Positions 16,161 through 25,040 of a DNA stretch of 64,000 nucleotides are shown one piece after another. Origin of the DNA: Actinopolymorpha alba DSM 45243 (GTDB taxonomy: Bacteria; Actinomycetota; Actinomycetes; Propionibacteriales; Actinopolymorphaceae); NCBI RefSeq assembly GCF_000373925.1, contig NZ_KB892759.1, positions 24,677-88,676 on the forward strand. The letters run 5' to 3'. How positions within the stretch are numbered: position 1 is the first letter of the stretch; each line of letters opens with the position of its first letter. Position numbers and translations under genes: made by a program. The notes beneath the pieces are model-generated. The model searched no databases. It was given only the letters and a program-made list of their open reading frames with translations, and was not told the DNA's origin.

Positions 16161-17312
16161 GTGAGCGACACACCGCTGTTCGCGCCCACGCCCGAGCACG
16201 AGGCGATTCGCGAGGCCTGCCGGGCTGTCTGCGACGACAAGGTGGCCCCCAACGCTGCCGAGGTCGACCAGCAGGCGGTCTTCCCGCAGGCGTCGTACGA
16301 CGCGCTCCGCGCCGCTGACTTCCACGCGCCTCACATCCCCGAGGCCTACGACGGCGTGGGCGCCGACGCGCTCGCGACCGCGATCGTCATCGAGGAGGTG
16401 GCGCGGACCTGCGCATCGAGTTCGCTGATCCCCGCGGTCAACAAGCTCGGCACGATGCCGTTGCTGCTGGCCGGATCAGAGGACCTGCGGCGGCGCTACC
16501 TTCCGCCCGTCGCCCGCGGGGATGCGATGTTCTCCTACTGCCTGTCCGAGCCGGAGGCCGGCAGCGACGCGGCGGCCATGAAGACCCGGGCCGTCCGCCA
16601 CGGCGACACGTGGGTGCTGGATGGCGCCAAGCGCTGGATCACCAACGCGGGTGTCTCCGACTACTACACGGTGTTCGCGGTTACCGATCCCGACCAGGGC
16701 GCGCGGGGGATCTCGGCGTTCGTGGTGGAGAAGACTGATGCTGGTGTGAGCTTCGGCGCGCCGGAGAAGAAGCTCGGTATCAAGGGCTCACCCACGTGCG
16801 AGGTCTACTTCGACGGCGTACGCCTGCCGGCGGATCGGCTGGTCGGCGTCGAGGGGGAGGGATTCAAGCTCGCCCTGAGGACGCTGGACCACACCCGGGT
16901 GACGATCGCCGCGCAGGCCGTGGGCATCGCGCAGGGGGCGCTCGACTACGCGACGTCCTACGTCAGGGAACGCCGGCAGTTCGGCCGTCCGGTGGCCGAC
17001 TTCCAGGGCGTGCAGTTCATGCTCGCCGACATGGCGACGAAGCTGGAAGCCGCCCGGCAGCTCACCTATGCCGCGGCCGCCCGCAGCGAACGCTCGGACG
17101 CCGACCTGACGTTCTTCGGCGCGGCGGCGAAGTGCTTCGCGTCCGACATGGCGATGGAGGTCACCACCGACGCGGTGCAACTGCTGGGCGGCTACGGCTA
17201 CGTCCAGGACTACCCGGTCGAGCGGATGATGCGCGACGCCAAGATCACGCAGATCTACGAAGGCACCAACCAGATCCAGCGGGTCGTGATCGCCCGCCAG
17301 CTGTTGAAATAG
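16161..17312 (+). CDS. Acyl-CoA dehydrogenase (FadE25-like)
   Basis: FAD-dependent enzyme introducing the alpha-beta double bond in acyl-CoA, 383 residues, standard length. Family signatures are CLSEPEAGSDAAAMKT, WITNAGVSDYYTVFAV and the C-terminal QLLGGYGYVQDYPVERMMRD. The catalytic Glu is in IYEGTNQIQRVV near residue 367. An AAGGAGG ribosome site precedes the GTG at 16161. Its nearness to purE and purK repeats the mycobacterial order in which fadE25 follows purE, supporting a FadE25-type enzyme, although here about 9 kb of other genes intervene. Confidence 0.92.
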   Translation: MSDTPLFAPTPEHEAIREACRAVCDDKVAPNAAEVDQQAVFPQASYDALRAADFHAPHIPEAYDGVGADALATAIVIEEVARTCASSSLIPAVNKLGTMPLLLAGSEDLRRRYLPPVARGDAMFSYCLSEPEAGSDAAAMKTRAVRHGDTWVLDGAKRWITNAGVSDYYTVFAVTDPDQGARGISAFVVEKTDAGVSFGAPEKKLGIKGSPTCEVYFDGVRLPADRLVGVEGEGFKLALRTLDHTRVTIAAQAVGIAQGALDYATSYVRERRQFGRPVADFQGVQFMLADMATKLEAARQLTYAAAARSERSDADLTFFGAAAKCFASDMAMEVTTDAVQLLGGYGYVQDYPVERMMRDAKITQIYEGTNQIQRVVIARQLLK

Positions 17313-17345
17313 CCGGGTTGCTCGGATCTGCCACGATATGGCGTC

Positions 17346-17848
17346 GTGGATTCTGATGCGACCGTGATCAAGGTGAGCCGCGCTGTGCCCATCACCGTCG
17401 GCGTGCTGGGCCTGGGATTCGTCGCCCTTTGCGTTCCGCTCCTGGTGGTCGCGACTCGACAGGTTGTCCTGCTCGCCATCCCGCTGGCCGGCGTTCTGGC
17501 GTGGTTGGCGTTCGTCTGCGTCCGGCTCATCCTTACCCGCACCGAACTCCGCATCGATGGTGGCGGAGTCACCGCGGTCAGCCGCCGCAGGACGTCGCCT
17601 GGACCTGGGACGAGGTGACCGCCGCCGGCTTCGCGACGTTCAAAGGACAGGAGTTCCTCGCGCTCCGGTTAGCCGATGGTGCTGCGACGCGCCGGCTGAG
17701 GTTCTTCCTTCACCCGAGCTGGTCTGAGGAGTTGGGGGCGGTCGTCCTCGGCCGGCTCGACACCTTTCCTACGCCGCGCGCTGAGATCCAGCAGGTGTTC
17801 CGTGAGTACGCCGGCGACCGTTGGAAGGGCCAGCTTCCGGCGTCCTGA
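17346..17848 (+). pseudogene. Frameshifted PH-domain-like membrane protein
   Basis: Two overlapping frames read as halves of one protein of about 165 residues. The first, from GTG 17346, has two membrane helices (VPITVGVLGLGFVALCVPL and VVLLAIPLAGVLAWLAFVCV) and stops as RIDGGGVTAVSRRR. The second continues in another frame as DVAWTWDEVTAAGFATFKGQ and ends RWKGQLPAS. The junction is at about 17586-17593; restoring one base would join them. The layout resembles small actinobacterial proteins with two helices followed by a bacterial PH-like domain. It is either a true pseudogene, a sequencing error or, less likely, a programmed shift; no slippery run is present. Confidence 0.65.
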
Positions 17849-17892
17849 CGTTGCTCGCCCGCGCGGCGTGAGCTGGAACGGCAGGCTGGGTT

Positions 17893-17960
17893 CAAGATCA
17901 AGTCCGACAAACTGTTCACGGTGGGCCGTCTCGGTGAACAGTTTCTCGGACTTGATCTTG
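17893..17960. terminator. 27-bp-stem hairpin between convergent genes
   Basis: Arms 17893-17919 and 17934-17960 pair with one mismatch around a 14-nt loop. No T-run. It lies between the PH-like gene and the LCP gene, which converge, so a bidirectional terminator is likely. Confidence 0.7.
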
Positions 17961-17977
17961 GGTCAGCTCTACGACTG

Positions 17978-18039
17978 GAGTTGGGTCCGAAAACTGTAGA
18001 CCCAAGCACCGTGAGGTCTACAGTTTTCGGACCCAACTC
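17978..18039. terminator. 24-bp perfect hairpin between convergent genes
   Basis: Arms 17978-18001 and 18016-18039 are perfectly complementary, again with a 14-nt loop. The arms share a GTCCGA(C)AAACTGT core with the preceding hairpin, so the pair looks like a duplicated element. Confidence 0.75.
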
Positions 18040-18104
18040 GCGGGGACCCCCAGGAGCCCGACGGGTCAGCGGTCGCGCTACCCGCGCCCCTGTCCGCGCG
18101 ACTC

Positions 18105-19499
18105 CTAGTTCTTCGGGATCAGGCTGGGTGGGATCACCTGGTCGTCCTGCAGAGCCCGGAACAACGCGAGCGCCTTCGTCCGGTCCCAGCGAACGGCACT
18201 GCCGGCCGGCGTGCTGTAGTTCGGATCGGAGATCGGGACGGTCGTCGTGATGCCGGCGCCTGAGGAGACCGCCCGCATGGCGAGCGCGAACCGCGCGGTG
18301 TCGATGACGCCGGTGCTCTCCCCAACGCTCAGCGCGTCCCCGGACGCCAGCCCGACGCGGGTGTAGCGGATGGGGTTGATCAGCGTCGACGGGCTCAGCG
18401 TCTCCTTCATCACCGCGGCGAGGAACTGCCGCTGGCGCTCGACCCGGCCGAGGTCGCCCTTGGGGTCGAAGTACCGCGCCCTGACGAACCCCAGAGAGTC
18501 TGGCCCGTTGAGCACCTGGCAGCCGGCAGGGAGGTCGATGTGTGCCTTCTTGTCCTTGATGGGCTTCTCCAGGCACATCTCGACGCCGCCCAGGCCCTCG
18601 ACGACACCGACGAACCCGCCGAACCCGATCTCGACGTAGTCGTCCATCCGCAGCCCGGTGGCGTTCTCGACCGTCTCGGTGAGGAGCTTCGGGCCCCCGA
18701 ACGCGAACGCCGCGTTGATCTTGTTGCGGCCATGGCCGGGGATCGGCACGTAGGAGTCGCGGGGAATGGAGACGAGCGTGGGCGCGCCGCCGAGACCGGG
18801 GACGTGCAGCACCATGATCGTGTCGGTACGCCGACCGCCGGCGTTGCCGGTGCCGAGTTTGGAGCGTTGCTCCGGGGTGAGGCCCTCCCGGCTGTCGGAT
18901 CCCACCAGGAGGTAGTTGGTGCCGGAACTGTCGGCCGGGCGGGTGCCGGCTGGCTCGAAGGCCACCTTGTCGACCCGGCTCCAGGCGAGGAGGGGTACGC
19001 CGACCAGCATGACGAGGTAGGCCAGCAGCAGGAAGAGCAGGATGCGCAGGACGCGGACGCGCGGGCGGCGACGGGGCCCCCGCAGGCGACCGGGCGGAGG
19101 GCCAGGTGGCCGACCGGGTGGCCTGGTCGAGCGCTGCGGGTAGTCCTCGGCGCGCGACCGGCCGGACGACGGGTACGTGTCCTGGCCGGCATATCCGCCG
19201 TATTCATCGCCTGGCGGGTAGCCGCCGTACTCACCACCGCTTGGCGGGTAGCCGCCGTACCCCCCGCCGTCGGGGGGATAGCCACCCTGCCCGCCGCCGG
19301 GGGAGTAGGCCCCCGGGTTCGTGGGCATGACCTGTGTGGACTCGGGCGGAGGAGGCGGAGGCAGGTTGCCGCGCCGCTCACCGCGTGATCGAGTCCGCGG
19401 GCGCGGCTGGTTGGGGTTGTCGTACAGCCAGCCGTAGTCCGACTCCTGTCCCGCGTTGGGAGAAGGGTCGGGTCCGTAGGGGTCGCCGCCGTTCGGCAT
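18105..19499 (-). CDS. LytR-CpsA-Psr (LCP) family cell-wall ligase
   Basis: LCP phosphotransferase, 464 residues, which attaches polyprenyl-phosphate-linked glycopolymers to peptidoglycan outside the membrane. Residues 1-140 are a cytoplasmic Pro/Gly/Tyr-rich tail with GGYPP-type repeats. One membrane helix follows (VLRILLFLLLAYLVMLVGVPL). The LCP domain shows the conserved NYLLVGSDSREG, GRRTDTIMVLHV, LVSIPRDSYVPIPGHGRNKI (split at residue 240) and FVRARYFDPKGDLGRVERQ blocks with the catalytic arginines. The ATG at 19499 is preferred because a TACGGT box lies 7 nt upstream. It is divergent from a second LCP gene. Confidence 0.9.
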   Translation of the reverse strand: MPNGGDPYGPDPSPNAGQESDYGWLYDNPNQPRPRTRSRGERRGNLPPPPPPESTQVMPTNPGAYSPGGGQGGYPPDGGGYGGYPPSGGEYGGYPPGDEYGGYAGQDTYPSSGRSRAEDYPQRSTRPPGRPPGPPPGRLRGPRRRPRVRVLRILLFLLLAYLVMLVGVPLLAWSRVDKVAFEPAGTRPADSSGTNYLLVGSDSREGLTPEQRSKLGTGNAGGRRTDTIMVLHVPGLGGAPTLVSIPRDSYVPIPGHGRNKINAAFAFGGPKLLTETVENATGLRMDDYVEIGFGGFVGVVEGLGGVEMCLEKPIKDKKAHIDLPAGCQVLNGPDSLGFVRARYFDPKGDLGRVERQRQFLAAVMKETLSPSTLINPIRYTRVGLASGDALSVGESTGVIDTARFALAMRAVSSGAGITTTVPISDPNYSTPAGSAVRWDRTKALALFRALQDDQVIPPSLIPKN

Positions 19500-19506
19500 A
19501 GGGGGC

Positions 19507-19512
19507 ACCGTA
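19507..19512 (-). promoter_or_regulatory. -10 box of leaderless LCP gene
   Basis: TACGGT on the minus strand lies 7 nt before the ATG at 19499. Confidence 0.45.
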
Positions 19513-19599
19513 CCTGCTCAACCTAAGACTCGCATCGTGGTCATCGGAGCGTGAACAGGTCGGCGTGGCGATTCTTCCCGAGATGTCTGGTGTGTTGGT

Positions 19600-21108
19600 A
19601 TGGCGGTCATGACCGTGCAGGACAACCAGGCCAGGACCGAAGGGCGACGCTTCCGGCGAGCGGTGACGTTGCTCCTCATGACGCTCTTCGCACCGGGCTC
19701 CGCACAGATCGTCGCCGGCAACCGCCAGGTCGGGCGGGTGGCGGTGCGGATCGCGCTTGGGGTCCTCGGCGTCGCGGCGGTCCTGGCCCTGGTCGGCCTG
19801 GTGTCGTCCCGAGCTCTGGTCTCGCTCCTCGCGAACGCCACGTTCCTGCGGGTCATCCAGATCGCGCTCGTCCTCCTGGCGCTCGGCTGGCTCGGATTGT
19901 TCATCGACGCCTGGCGGCTCGGTGTCCCGCTGGCGCTCAGGCAGAAGCAGCGCCTCACGTCGACCGTCATCGCGCTCGTTCTCTCGGTCGTCGCTGTGAG
20001 CCTCGTCCTCACCTCGTCGCACTACGTGGCGGTGGCGCGTGAGTCGATCTCGGGAATCTTCGCGGGCACCAAGGTGCAGGATCCGTACGCGGGCCGCTAC
20101 AACATCCTTCTTCTCGGAGCCGACGCCGGCCCTGACCGGGTGGGGCTGCGTCCGGACAGCATCACGCTCGTGTCGATCGACGAGCAGACCGGGCGTGCGG
20201 CGATGTTCAGCTTCCCGAGGAACCTCCAGCGGGTGCCGTTCCCGGAGGGGACGGTCATGCGCCAGCAGTTCCCGCGCGGCTTCGACTGTGGCGACGAGTG
20301 CCTGCTCAACGCCGTCTACACCTGGGCGACCGACCACAAGGACCTGTTCCCCGGTGTTGCCGACCCCGGCATCGAGGCCACCAAGGACGCCATCCGTGGG
20401 GTCACCGGACTCGACGTCAACTACTACGCGCTCATCGACATGCGCGGCTTCCAGCAGCTGATCAACGCGGTCGGCGGCGTCACGATCGACGTCAAGCAGG
20501 ACGTGCCGATCGGCGGCAAGGGCGGAGTGATCCGGGGCACCATCCAGGAGGGACGCCAGCGGCTCGACGGCTACCACGCGCTGTGGTACGCCCGCTCACG
20601 GACCGGAACCAGCGACTACGATCGGATGGCCCGGCAGCGCTGCGTGATGGCCGCGATGCTCCATCAGCTGGACCCGGCCAACGTCCTGATGAAGTTCCGC
20701 GCGATCGCCCAGGCCGGCCAGCAGGTCGTCTCGACCGACATCCCGGCGAGCGAACTCGACACGTTCGTCGACCTCGCCCTCAAGGCCAAGCAGGACAAGA
20801 TCAGCTCCGTCCAGTTCGTACCACCGTTGATCAAGACGGCGCGCCCGGACTTCCCGTTGATCAGAACGAAGGTCCGCGAGGCCATTGACGCGTCGAAGCC
20901 GACTCCAACACCGGCCGGAACCTCCCAGGCCGGAGGGGCCAAGCCCGTGGGGGAGGCTGGGGCGTCCGTCGCGAGCTCGAACGACGGGGCGGAACGCAAA
21001 CAGTCCTCGGGCACGTCCGCGACTCCCGCGTCGGGTGGCTCGAGCACCTCCTCGACCCCCGCCCCCGAAGGTGTCACCAGCCTCAACGCCGTGTGCGCCG
21101 CCGCCTAA
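19600..21108 (+). CDS. LCP-family cell-wall ligase with four N-terminal helices
   Basis: Second LCP phosphotransferase, 502 residues. Unlike its divergent neighbour it has several N-terminal membrane segments (VTLLLMTLFAPGSAQIVAG, IALGVLGVAAVLALVGLV, VIQIALVLLALGWLGLFI, VIALVLSVVAVSLVL) before the extracellular LCP domain. Hallmarks are YNILLLGADAGPDRVGLRPD, MFSFPRNLQRVPFPEG, YYALIDMRGFQQLINAVGG and ALWYARSRTGTSDYDRMARQ, which contain the phosphate-binding arginines. The last 65 residues are a Ser/Thr/Pro/Ala-rich tail. ATG 19600 is used; ATG 19609 is equally possible. Confidence 0.9.
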   Translation: MAVMTVQDNQARTEGRRFRRAVTLLLMTLFAPGSAQIVAGNRQVGRVAVRIALGVLGVAAVLALVGLVSSRALVSLLANATFLRVIQIALVLLALGWLGLFIDAWRLGVPLALRQKQRLTSTVIALVLSVVAVSLVLTSSHYVAVARESISGIFAGTKVQDPYAGRYNILLLGADAGPDRVGLRPDSITLVSIDEQTGRAAMFSFPRNLQRVPFPEGTVMRQQFPRGFDCGDECLLNAVYTWATDHKDLFPGVADPGIEATKDAIRGVTGLDVNYYALIDMRGFQQLINAVGGVTIDVKQDVPIGGKGGVIRGTIQEGRQRLDGYHALWYARSRTGTSDYDRMARQRCVMAAMLHQLDPANVLMKFRAIAQAGQQVVSTDIPASELDTFVDLALKAKQDKISSVQFVPPLIKTARPDFPLIRTKVREAIDASKPTPTPAGTSQAGGAKPVGEAGASVASSNDGAERKQSSGTSATPASGGSSTSSTPAPEGVTSLNAVCAAA

Positions 21109-21286
21109 GCGTTGAGCATCGCCGGGACCCGTTCACCCGGCAACTGAGAGTGCGCACCTGGTAACCAAATGGTTCTAGCCCGCCGGTCCCACCATGCGGG
21201 TTGGTCGGTAGGTTGGTGCTCCGCAAGGCAGCCCGGGGGATGCGGAAGGCTGGCGATCGCCGAGTCCATTCGAGGAGACGTACGCC

Positions 21287-22303
21287 ATGACCGACAGACC
21301 CGACACACCAGCCGTGCGGTGGCCCCCGGTCTCGGTCGTCATGCCGGTCCTCAACGAGGAACGCCACCTGCGCGACGCCGTCACGCAGGTCCTCGACCAG
21401 GACTACCCCGGCCTGCTCGAGATCGTCGTCGCCATCGCTCCCTGCAAGGACCGCACCGAGGAGATCGCCCGCGAGATCGTCGCGACTGACTCCCGGGTAC
21501 GCCTGATCGCCAACCCCGCCGGCCTCACGCCAAGTGGCCTGAACGCCGCGATCAAGGAGGCGGCGTACGACGTGATCGTGCGTGTCGACGGGCACGGCAT
21601 CCTCTCGCCCGGCTACATCCGCCGTGCGGTAGAGGTGCTTCTCGAGACCGGCGCCGACAACGTGGGTGGCGTGATGGCGGCCGAAGGCGAGTCGGCGTTC
21701 GAGGAGGCCGCGGCCCGGGCCTACACCAGCCCGCTCGGACTCGGCGGCGGCCGCTTCCACGTGGGCGGGCAGGCCGGACCGGTCGATTCGGTCTACCTCG
21801 GGGTGTTCCGGCGCGAGACGCTCGACCGGCTCGGTGGCTTCGACGAGACGTTCGAGCGCGCCCAGGACTGGGAGCTCAACTACCGCATCCGGCAGGCGGG
21901 CGGCACTGTGTGGTTCACGCCCGACCTGCGCGTGACCTACCGGCCGAGGTCGAGTCTCGCCACGCTGGTCCGGCAGTTCTACCTGACCGGGAAGTGGCGG
22001 CGGGCGATCGGACGTCTCCACCCGGGCACGTTCAACGTCCGTTATCTCGCCCCGCCGACCGCGGTGGTCGGGTGTGCGGCTGGCCTACTCCTCGGGCTTG
22101 CTGGACTCGCGGCGGGCGTACCTTTGCTGCTGGTCGGGTTCGTCGTCCCGGCGGTCTACGTGCTCGGCGTGGTGGCGGGCTCGCTGGTCTTCGGGCGTGA
22201 CATGTCGTGGCGGGCGAAGGCCTGGCTGCCCGTGGTGGTGGCGACCATGCACATGTCGTGGGGACTGGGCTTCCTGCTGAGCCCGCGGACCCTGGCCGGC
22301 TGA
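21287..22303 (+). CDS. Glycosyltransferase family 2 membrane protein
   Basis: GT-A fold glycosyltransferase, 338 residues. The nucleotide-sugar domain starts PVSVVMPVLNEERHLRDAV, has DVIVRVDGHG in place of the usual DxD and a catalytic-type RAQDWELNYRIRQAGG. Two or three C-terminal helices (AAGLLLGLAGLAAGVPLLLV and following) anchor it to the membrane. This arrangement resembles succinoglycan or ExoA-like transferases that extend lipid-linked oligosaccharides. The ATG at 21287 follows GAGGAG. It converges on the exporter operon and may work on the same polymer. Confidence 0.88.
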   Translation: MTDRPDTPAVRWPPVSVVMPVLNEERHLRDAVTQVLDQDYPGLLEIVVAIAPCKDRTEEIAREIVATDSRVRLIANPAGLTPSGLNAAIKEAAYDVIVRVDGHGILSPGYIRRAVEVLLETGADNVGGVMAAEGESAFEEAAARAYTSPLGLGGGRFHVGGQAGPVDSVYLGVFRRETLDRLGGFDETFERAQDWELNYRIRQAGGTVWFTPDLRVTYRPRSSLATLVRQFYLTGKWRRAIGRLHPGTFNVRYLAPPTAVVGCAAGLLLGLAGLAAGVPLLLVGFVVPAVYVLGVVAGSLVFGRDMSWRAKAWLPVVVATMHMSWGLGFLLSPRTLAG

Positions 22304-22315
22304 GCGGTTCGGCGC

Positions 22316-23182
22316 TCAGCCGCGGCCGTACTTCTCCTCGGCCGCCCAGAAGTACCAGAAGCCGATGCAGAACGCGACGACCGCCCAGCTGATGGCGAGG
22401 ATCCAGGCGTGGTTGGGGGCGTCGTGGCGGTTGATGAACGCGTCGCGGACGAGCTCGATGTAGACCGTCGCGGGATTGGCCATCATCAGATCCTGCAGGG
22501 TGCTGTTGTGCACGCGTTGCGGGATCGAGAAGAAGACTCCGGACAGATAGAGCCAGGTGCGGGTGAGGAACGGCAGGAGCTGGCTGATGTCGGGGATCCG
22601 CGACCCGACTCTGGCGATGGCGAGGCTCAGACCGGTGTTGAAGATCGTCTGAAGCGCGATCGCGGGGATGATGGTCAGCCAGGCCCAGGTGATGGGCTCT
22701 CCGGTGAGCAGGACAATCACGCAGAGCACCGCGAGCGAGACGAGCATCTGCTGCAGCTCGACGATCGTGGAGGAGAACGGCAGCGCGGCGCGCGGGAAGT
22801 GCAGCGCCCTGATCAGCGAGAGGTTTCCCGAGATCGCCCGCGCTCCTGAGGTCACCGAGCGTTGGGTGAACGTGAAGATGAAGACGCCGGTGACGAGGAA
22901 CGCGATGAAGTTGTCCATCCGGCCGGCGGAATTGAAGAGGATGCCGAAGATCAGGTAGTAGACGCCGGCGTTCATCAGTGGCGTCAGCAGCTGCCACAAC
23001 TGCCCCAGCCGGGCGCCGGAGTACTGCGTCGCGGTCCGTGAGGTCGCGAACGACGCGATGAAGTGGCGGCGCTGCCAGAGTTGGCTGACGTAGGTGAGGA
23101 ACGCTGGACGTGCCGAACTCGGTGCGAGACCGTGGTGTGCCGCCAGCTCAGCCGGGGAGGCGGTGGAGGTTGTTGTGCTCAC
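22316..23182 (-). CDS. ABC-2 permease for polysaccharide/polyol-phosphate export, copy A
   Basis: Six-helix ABC-2 permease of the Wzm/TagG type, 288 residues, expected to move a lipid-linked glycopolymer across the membrane with the ATPase encoded upstream at 23296. Typical features are YSGARLGQLWQLLTPLMNAG near the first helix, LVTGVFIFTFTQRSVTSGA and the C-terminal helix ISWAVVAFCIGFWYFW. It is a close paralogue of the permease at 24059: long stretches such as RALHFPRAALP and LLPFLTRTWLY are identical. The start is GTG 23182. It is the last gene of the eight-gene operon. Confidence 0.9.
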   Translation of the reverse strand: MSTTTSTASPAELAAHHGLAPSSARPAFLTYVSQLWQRRHFIASFATSRTATQYSGARLGQLWQLLTPLMNAGVYYLIFGILFNSAGRMDNFIAFLVTGVFIFTFTQRSVTSGARAISGNLSLIRALHFPRAALPFSSTIVELQQMLVSLAVLCVIVLLTGEPITWAWLTIIPAIALQTIFNTGLSLAIARVGSRIPDISQLLPFLTRTWLYLSGVFFSIPQRVHNSTLQDLMMANPATVYIELVRDAFINRHDAPNHAWILAISWAVVAFCIGFWYFWAAEEKYGRG

Positions 23183-23295
23183 CGAGCACCCCTGCGGTAC
23201 GCCGAACTCATGGCGACGAGACTACGACATACGCCCCCGCCTACCCCGCTTTGAGAAGGACTTGGGGCGATCGTTACCGGCTGTGGTGCGGTTGG

Positions 23296-24066
23296 TCAGC
23301 GGGTCGCGCTGCTGTAGGCGTTGACGACCGTCTCGGCGTCGCCGTCCATCTTGATCGAGCCCTGGTCGAGCCAGATCGCGCGGGTGCAGGTCTTGGTCAC
23401 GACGTCGAGGCTGTGGCTGACGAGGAAGACGGTGCCGGCTTCGTCACGGAGTTCGCGGATGCGTTCTTCGCTACGTTTGCGGAAATCCGCGTCGCCGGTG
23501 GCGAGCGCCTCGTCGATGAGCAGGACGTCGTGGGACTTCACCGCGGCGATCGCGAACCGGAGCCGCTGCTGCATGCCGGAGGAGTACGTGCGCATCGGGA
23601 GGTCGATGAACTCGCCGAGGCCGGAGAACTCCACGATGTCGTCGTAGCGCTCCTTGGCCTGCGCGGGGGTGAGGCCCATGGCGAGGCAGCCGAGGATGAT
23701 GTTGCGTTCGCCGGTGAGGTCGCTCATCAGGGCGGCGTTGACGCCGAGCAAGGTGGGCTGGCCGTCGGTGAAGACGGCGCCCCTGGTGGGTGGAAGGAGA
23801 CCGGCGATGGCGCGGAGCAGCGTGCTCTTGCCGGAGCCGTTGCGCCCGATCAGCCCGATCGACTCGCCCCGGTGCGAGGTGAAGGAGACGCCGCGGACGG
23901 CGTGCACCTCGCGGAGCGCCGGCGACTTCTGCCGCTTGAGGATGCGCTTGAACGCCGCCGGGGCGTTGCCCTTGCCGACGGTGGCGCCGTAGACGCGGTA
24001 GACGATGTGCAGGTCGTCCACGATGACCGTGGGCACCTGGCCGTTGGTGTGCTGGATGTCAGCCAC
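23296..24066 (-). CDS. ABC transporter ATPase for polysaccharide export (Wzt/TagH-like)
   Basis: Nucleotide-binding subunit of an O-antigen or teichoic-acid type exporter, 256 residues. Walker A is GRNGSGKST at residues 74-82, the signature is YSSGMQQRL and Walker B is VLLIDEALATGD. The His-switch region is FLVSHSLDVV. It ends with RIWLDQGSIKMDGDAETVV-like residues and lacks a long C-terminal carbohydrate-binding domain. The start is GTG 24066, overlapping the upstream permease by 8 bp. It is flanked on both sides by near-duplicate permeases. Confidence 0.92.
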   Translation of the reverse strand: MADIQHTNGQVPTVIVDDLHIVYRVYGATVGKGNAPAAFKRILKRQKSPALREVHAVRGVSFTSHRGESIGLIGRNGSGKSTLLRAIAGLLPPTRGAVFTDGQPTLLGVNAALMSDLTGERNIILGCLAMGLTPAQAKERYDDIVEFSGLGEFIDLPMRTYSSGMQQRLRFAIAAVKSHDVLLIDEALATGDADFRKRSEERIRELRDEAGTVFLVSHSLDVVTKTCTRAIWLDQGSIKMDGDAETVVNAYSSATR

Positions 24067-24934
24067 GCCCGTATTTCTCCTCAGCTCCCCAGAAGTACCA
24101 AAAGCCGACGCAGAACGCGACGACCGCCCAGCTGACGGCGAGGATCCAGGCGTGCTGGGGTGCGTCGTGCCGATCGATCAGGGCGTCGCGGACGAGTTCG
24201 ATGTAGACCGTCGCGGGGTTGGCCATCATCAGATCCTGCAGGGGGCCGGCGTGCACGCGTTGCGGGATCGAGAAGAAGACGCCGGACATGTAGAGCCAGG
24301 TGCGGGTGAGGAACGGCAGGAGCTGGCTGACGTCGGGCACGCGCGCGCCGATCCGAGCGATGGCGAGGCTGAGGCCGGTGTTGAAGATCGTCTGCAGGAT
24401 CAGCGCCGGCACCACCAGCAGCCAGGCCCAGGTGATGGGCTCGCCGGTGAGCAGCACGATCACGCCGAGCACCGCGAGGGAGACGAGCATCTGCTGCAGC
24501 TCGACGATCGTGAACGCCAGGGGCAACGCCGCCCGCGGGAAGTGCAGGGCCCTGATCAGCGAGAGGTTGCCCGAGATCGCGCGGGCTCCGGAGGTCACCG
24601 AACGCTGGGTGAACGTGAACAGGAACACCCCGGTGACGAGGAACGCCGTGAAGTTGTCGATGTTACGTCTGGAACTGAAGAGGATGCCGAAGATCAGGTA
24701 ATAGACGCCGGCATTCATCAACGGCGTCAGCACCTGCCAGATCTGGCCGAGCCGGGCGCCGGAATACAGAGTCGCGGTCCGTGAGGTCGCGAACGCGGTG
24801 ATGAAGTGCCGCCGCGCCCACACCTGTCGGAGGTACTGCGGGAGCGGTGGACGGGCCGAGCTTGGCGAGAGACCGTGCTCTGCGGCCAGCTCGGCCCGCG
24901 GAGTCGCGGGCCGGGTAGCGGTGGCCGTGCTCAC
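24059..24934 (-). CDS. ABC-2 permease for polysaccharide/polyol-phosphate export, copy B
   Basis: Paralogue of the permease at 22316 with the same six-helix layout, 291 residues. The GTG at 24934 (VSTATATRP, matching VSTTTSTAS of the other copy) has an AGGGAGG ribosome site and is preferred to an earlier in-frame start. The two copies differ mainly in the N-terminal tail and a few loop positions. They could form a heterodimer with one ATPase, or serve alternative substrates. The end overlaps the ATPase start. Confidence 0.9.
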   Translation of the reverse strand: MSTATATRPATPRAELAAEHGLSPSSARPPLPQYLRQVWARRHFITAFATSRTATLYSGARLGQIWQVLTPLMNAGVYYLIFGILFSSRRNIDNFTAFLVTGVFLFTFTQRSVTSGARAISGNLSLIRALHFPRAALPLAFTIVELQQMLVSLAVLGVIVLLTGEPITWAWLLVVPALILQTIFNTGLSLAIARIGARVPDVSQLLPFLTRTWLYMSGVFFSIPQRVHAGPLQDLMMANPATVYIELVRDALIDRHDAPQHAWILAVSWAVVAFCVGFWYFWGAEEKYGRG

Positions 24935-25040
24935 CGAGCCTCCCTGCACACATCCGGCGGACACATGGCGACGAGCGTACGACATGCCCAGATGCGGCCC
25001 GGGCGACGCCATGGGGACATCGAAGCCATCGGACCGGTTG

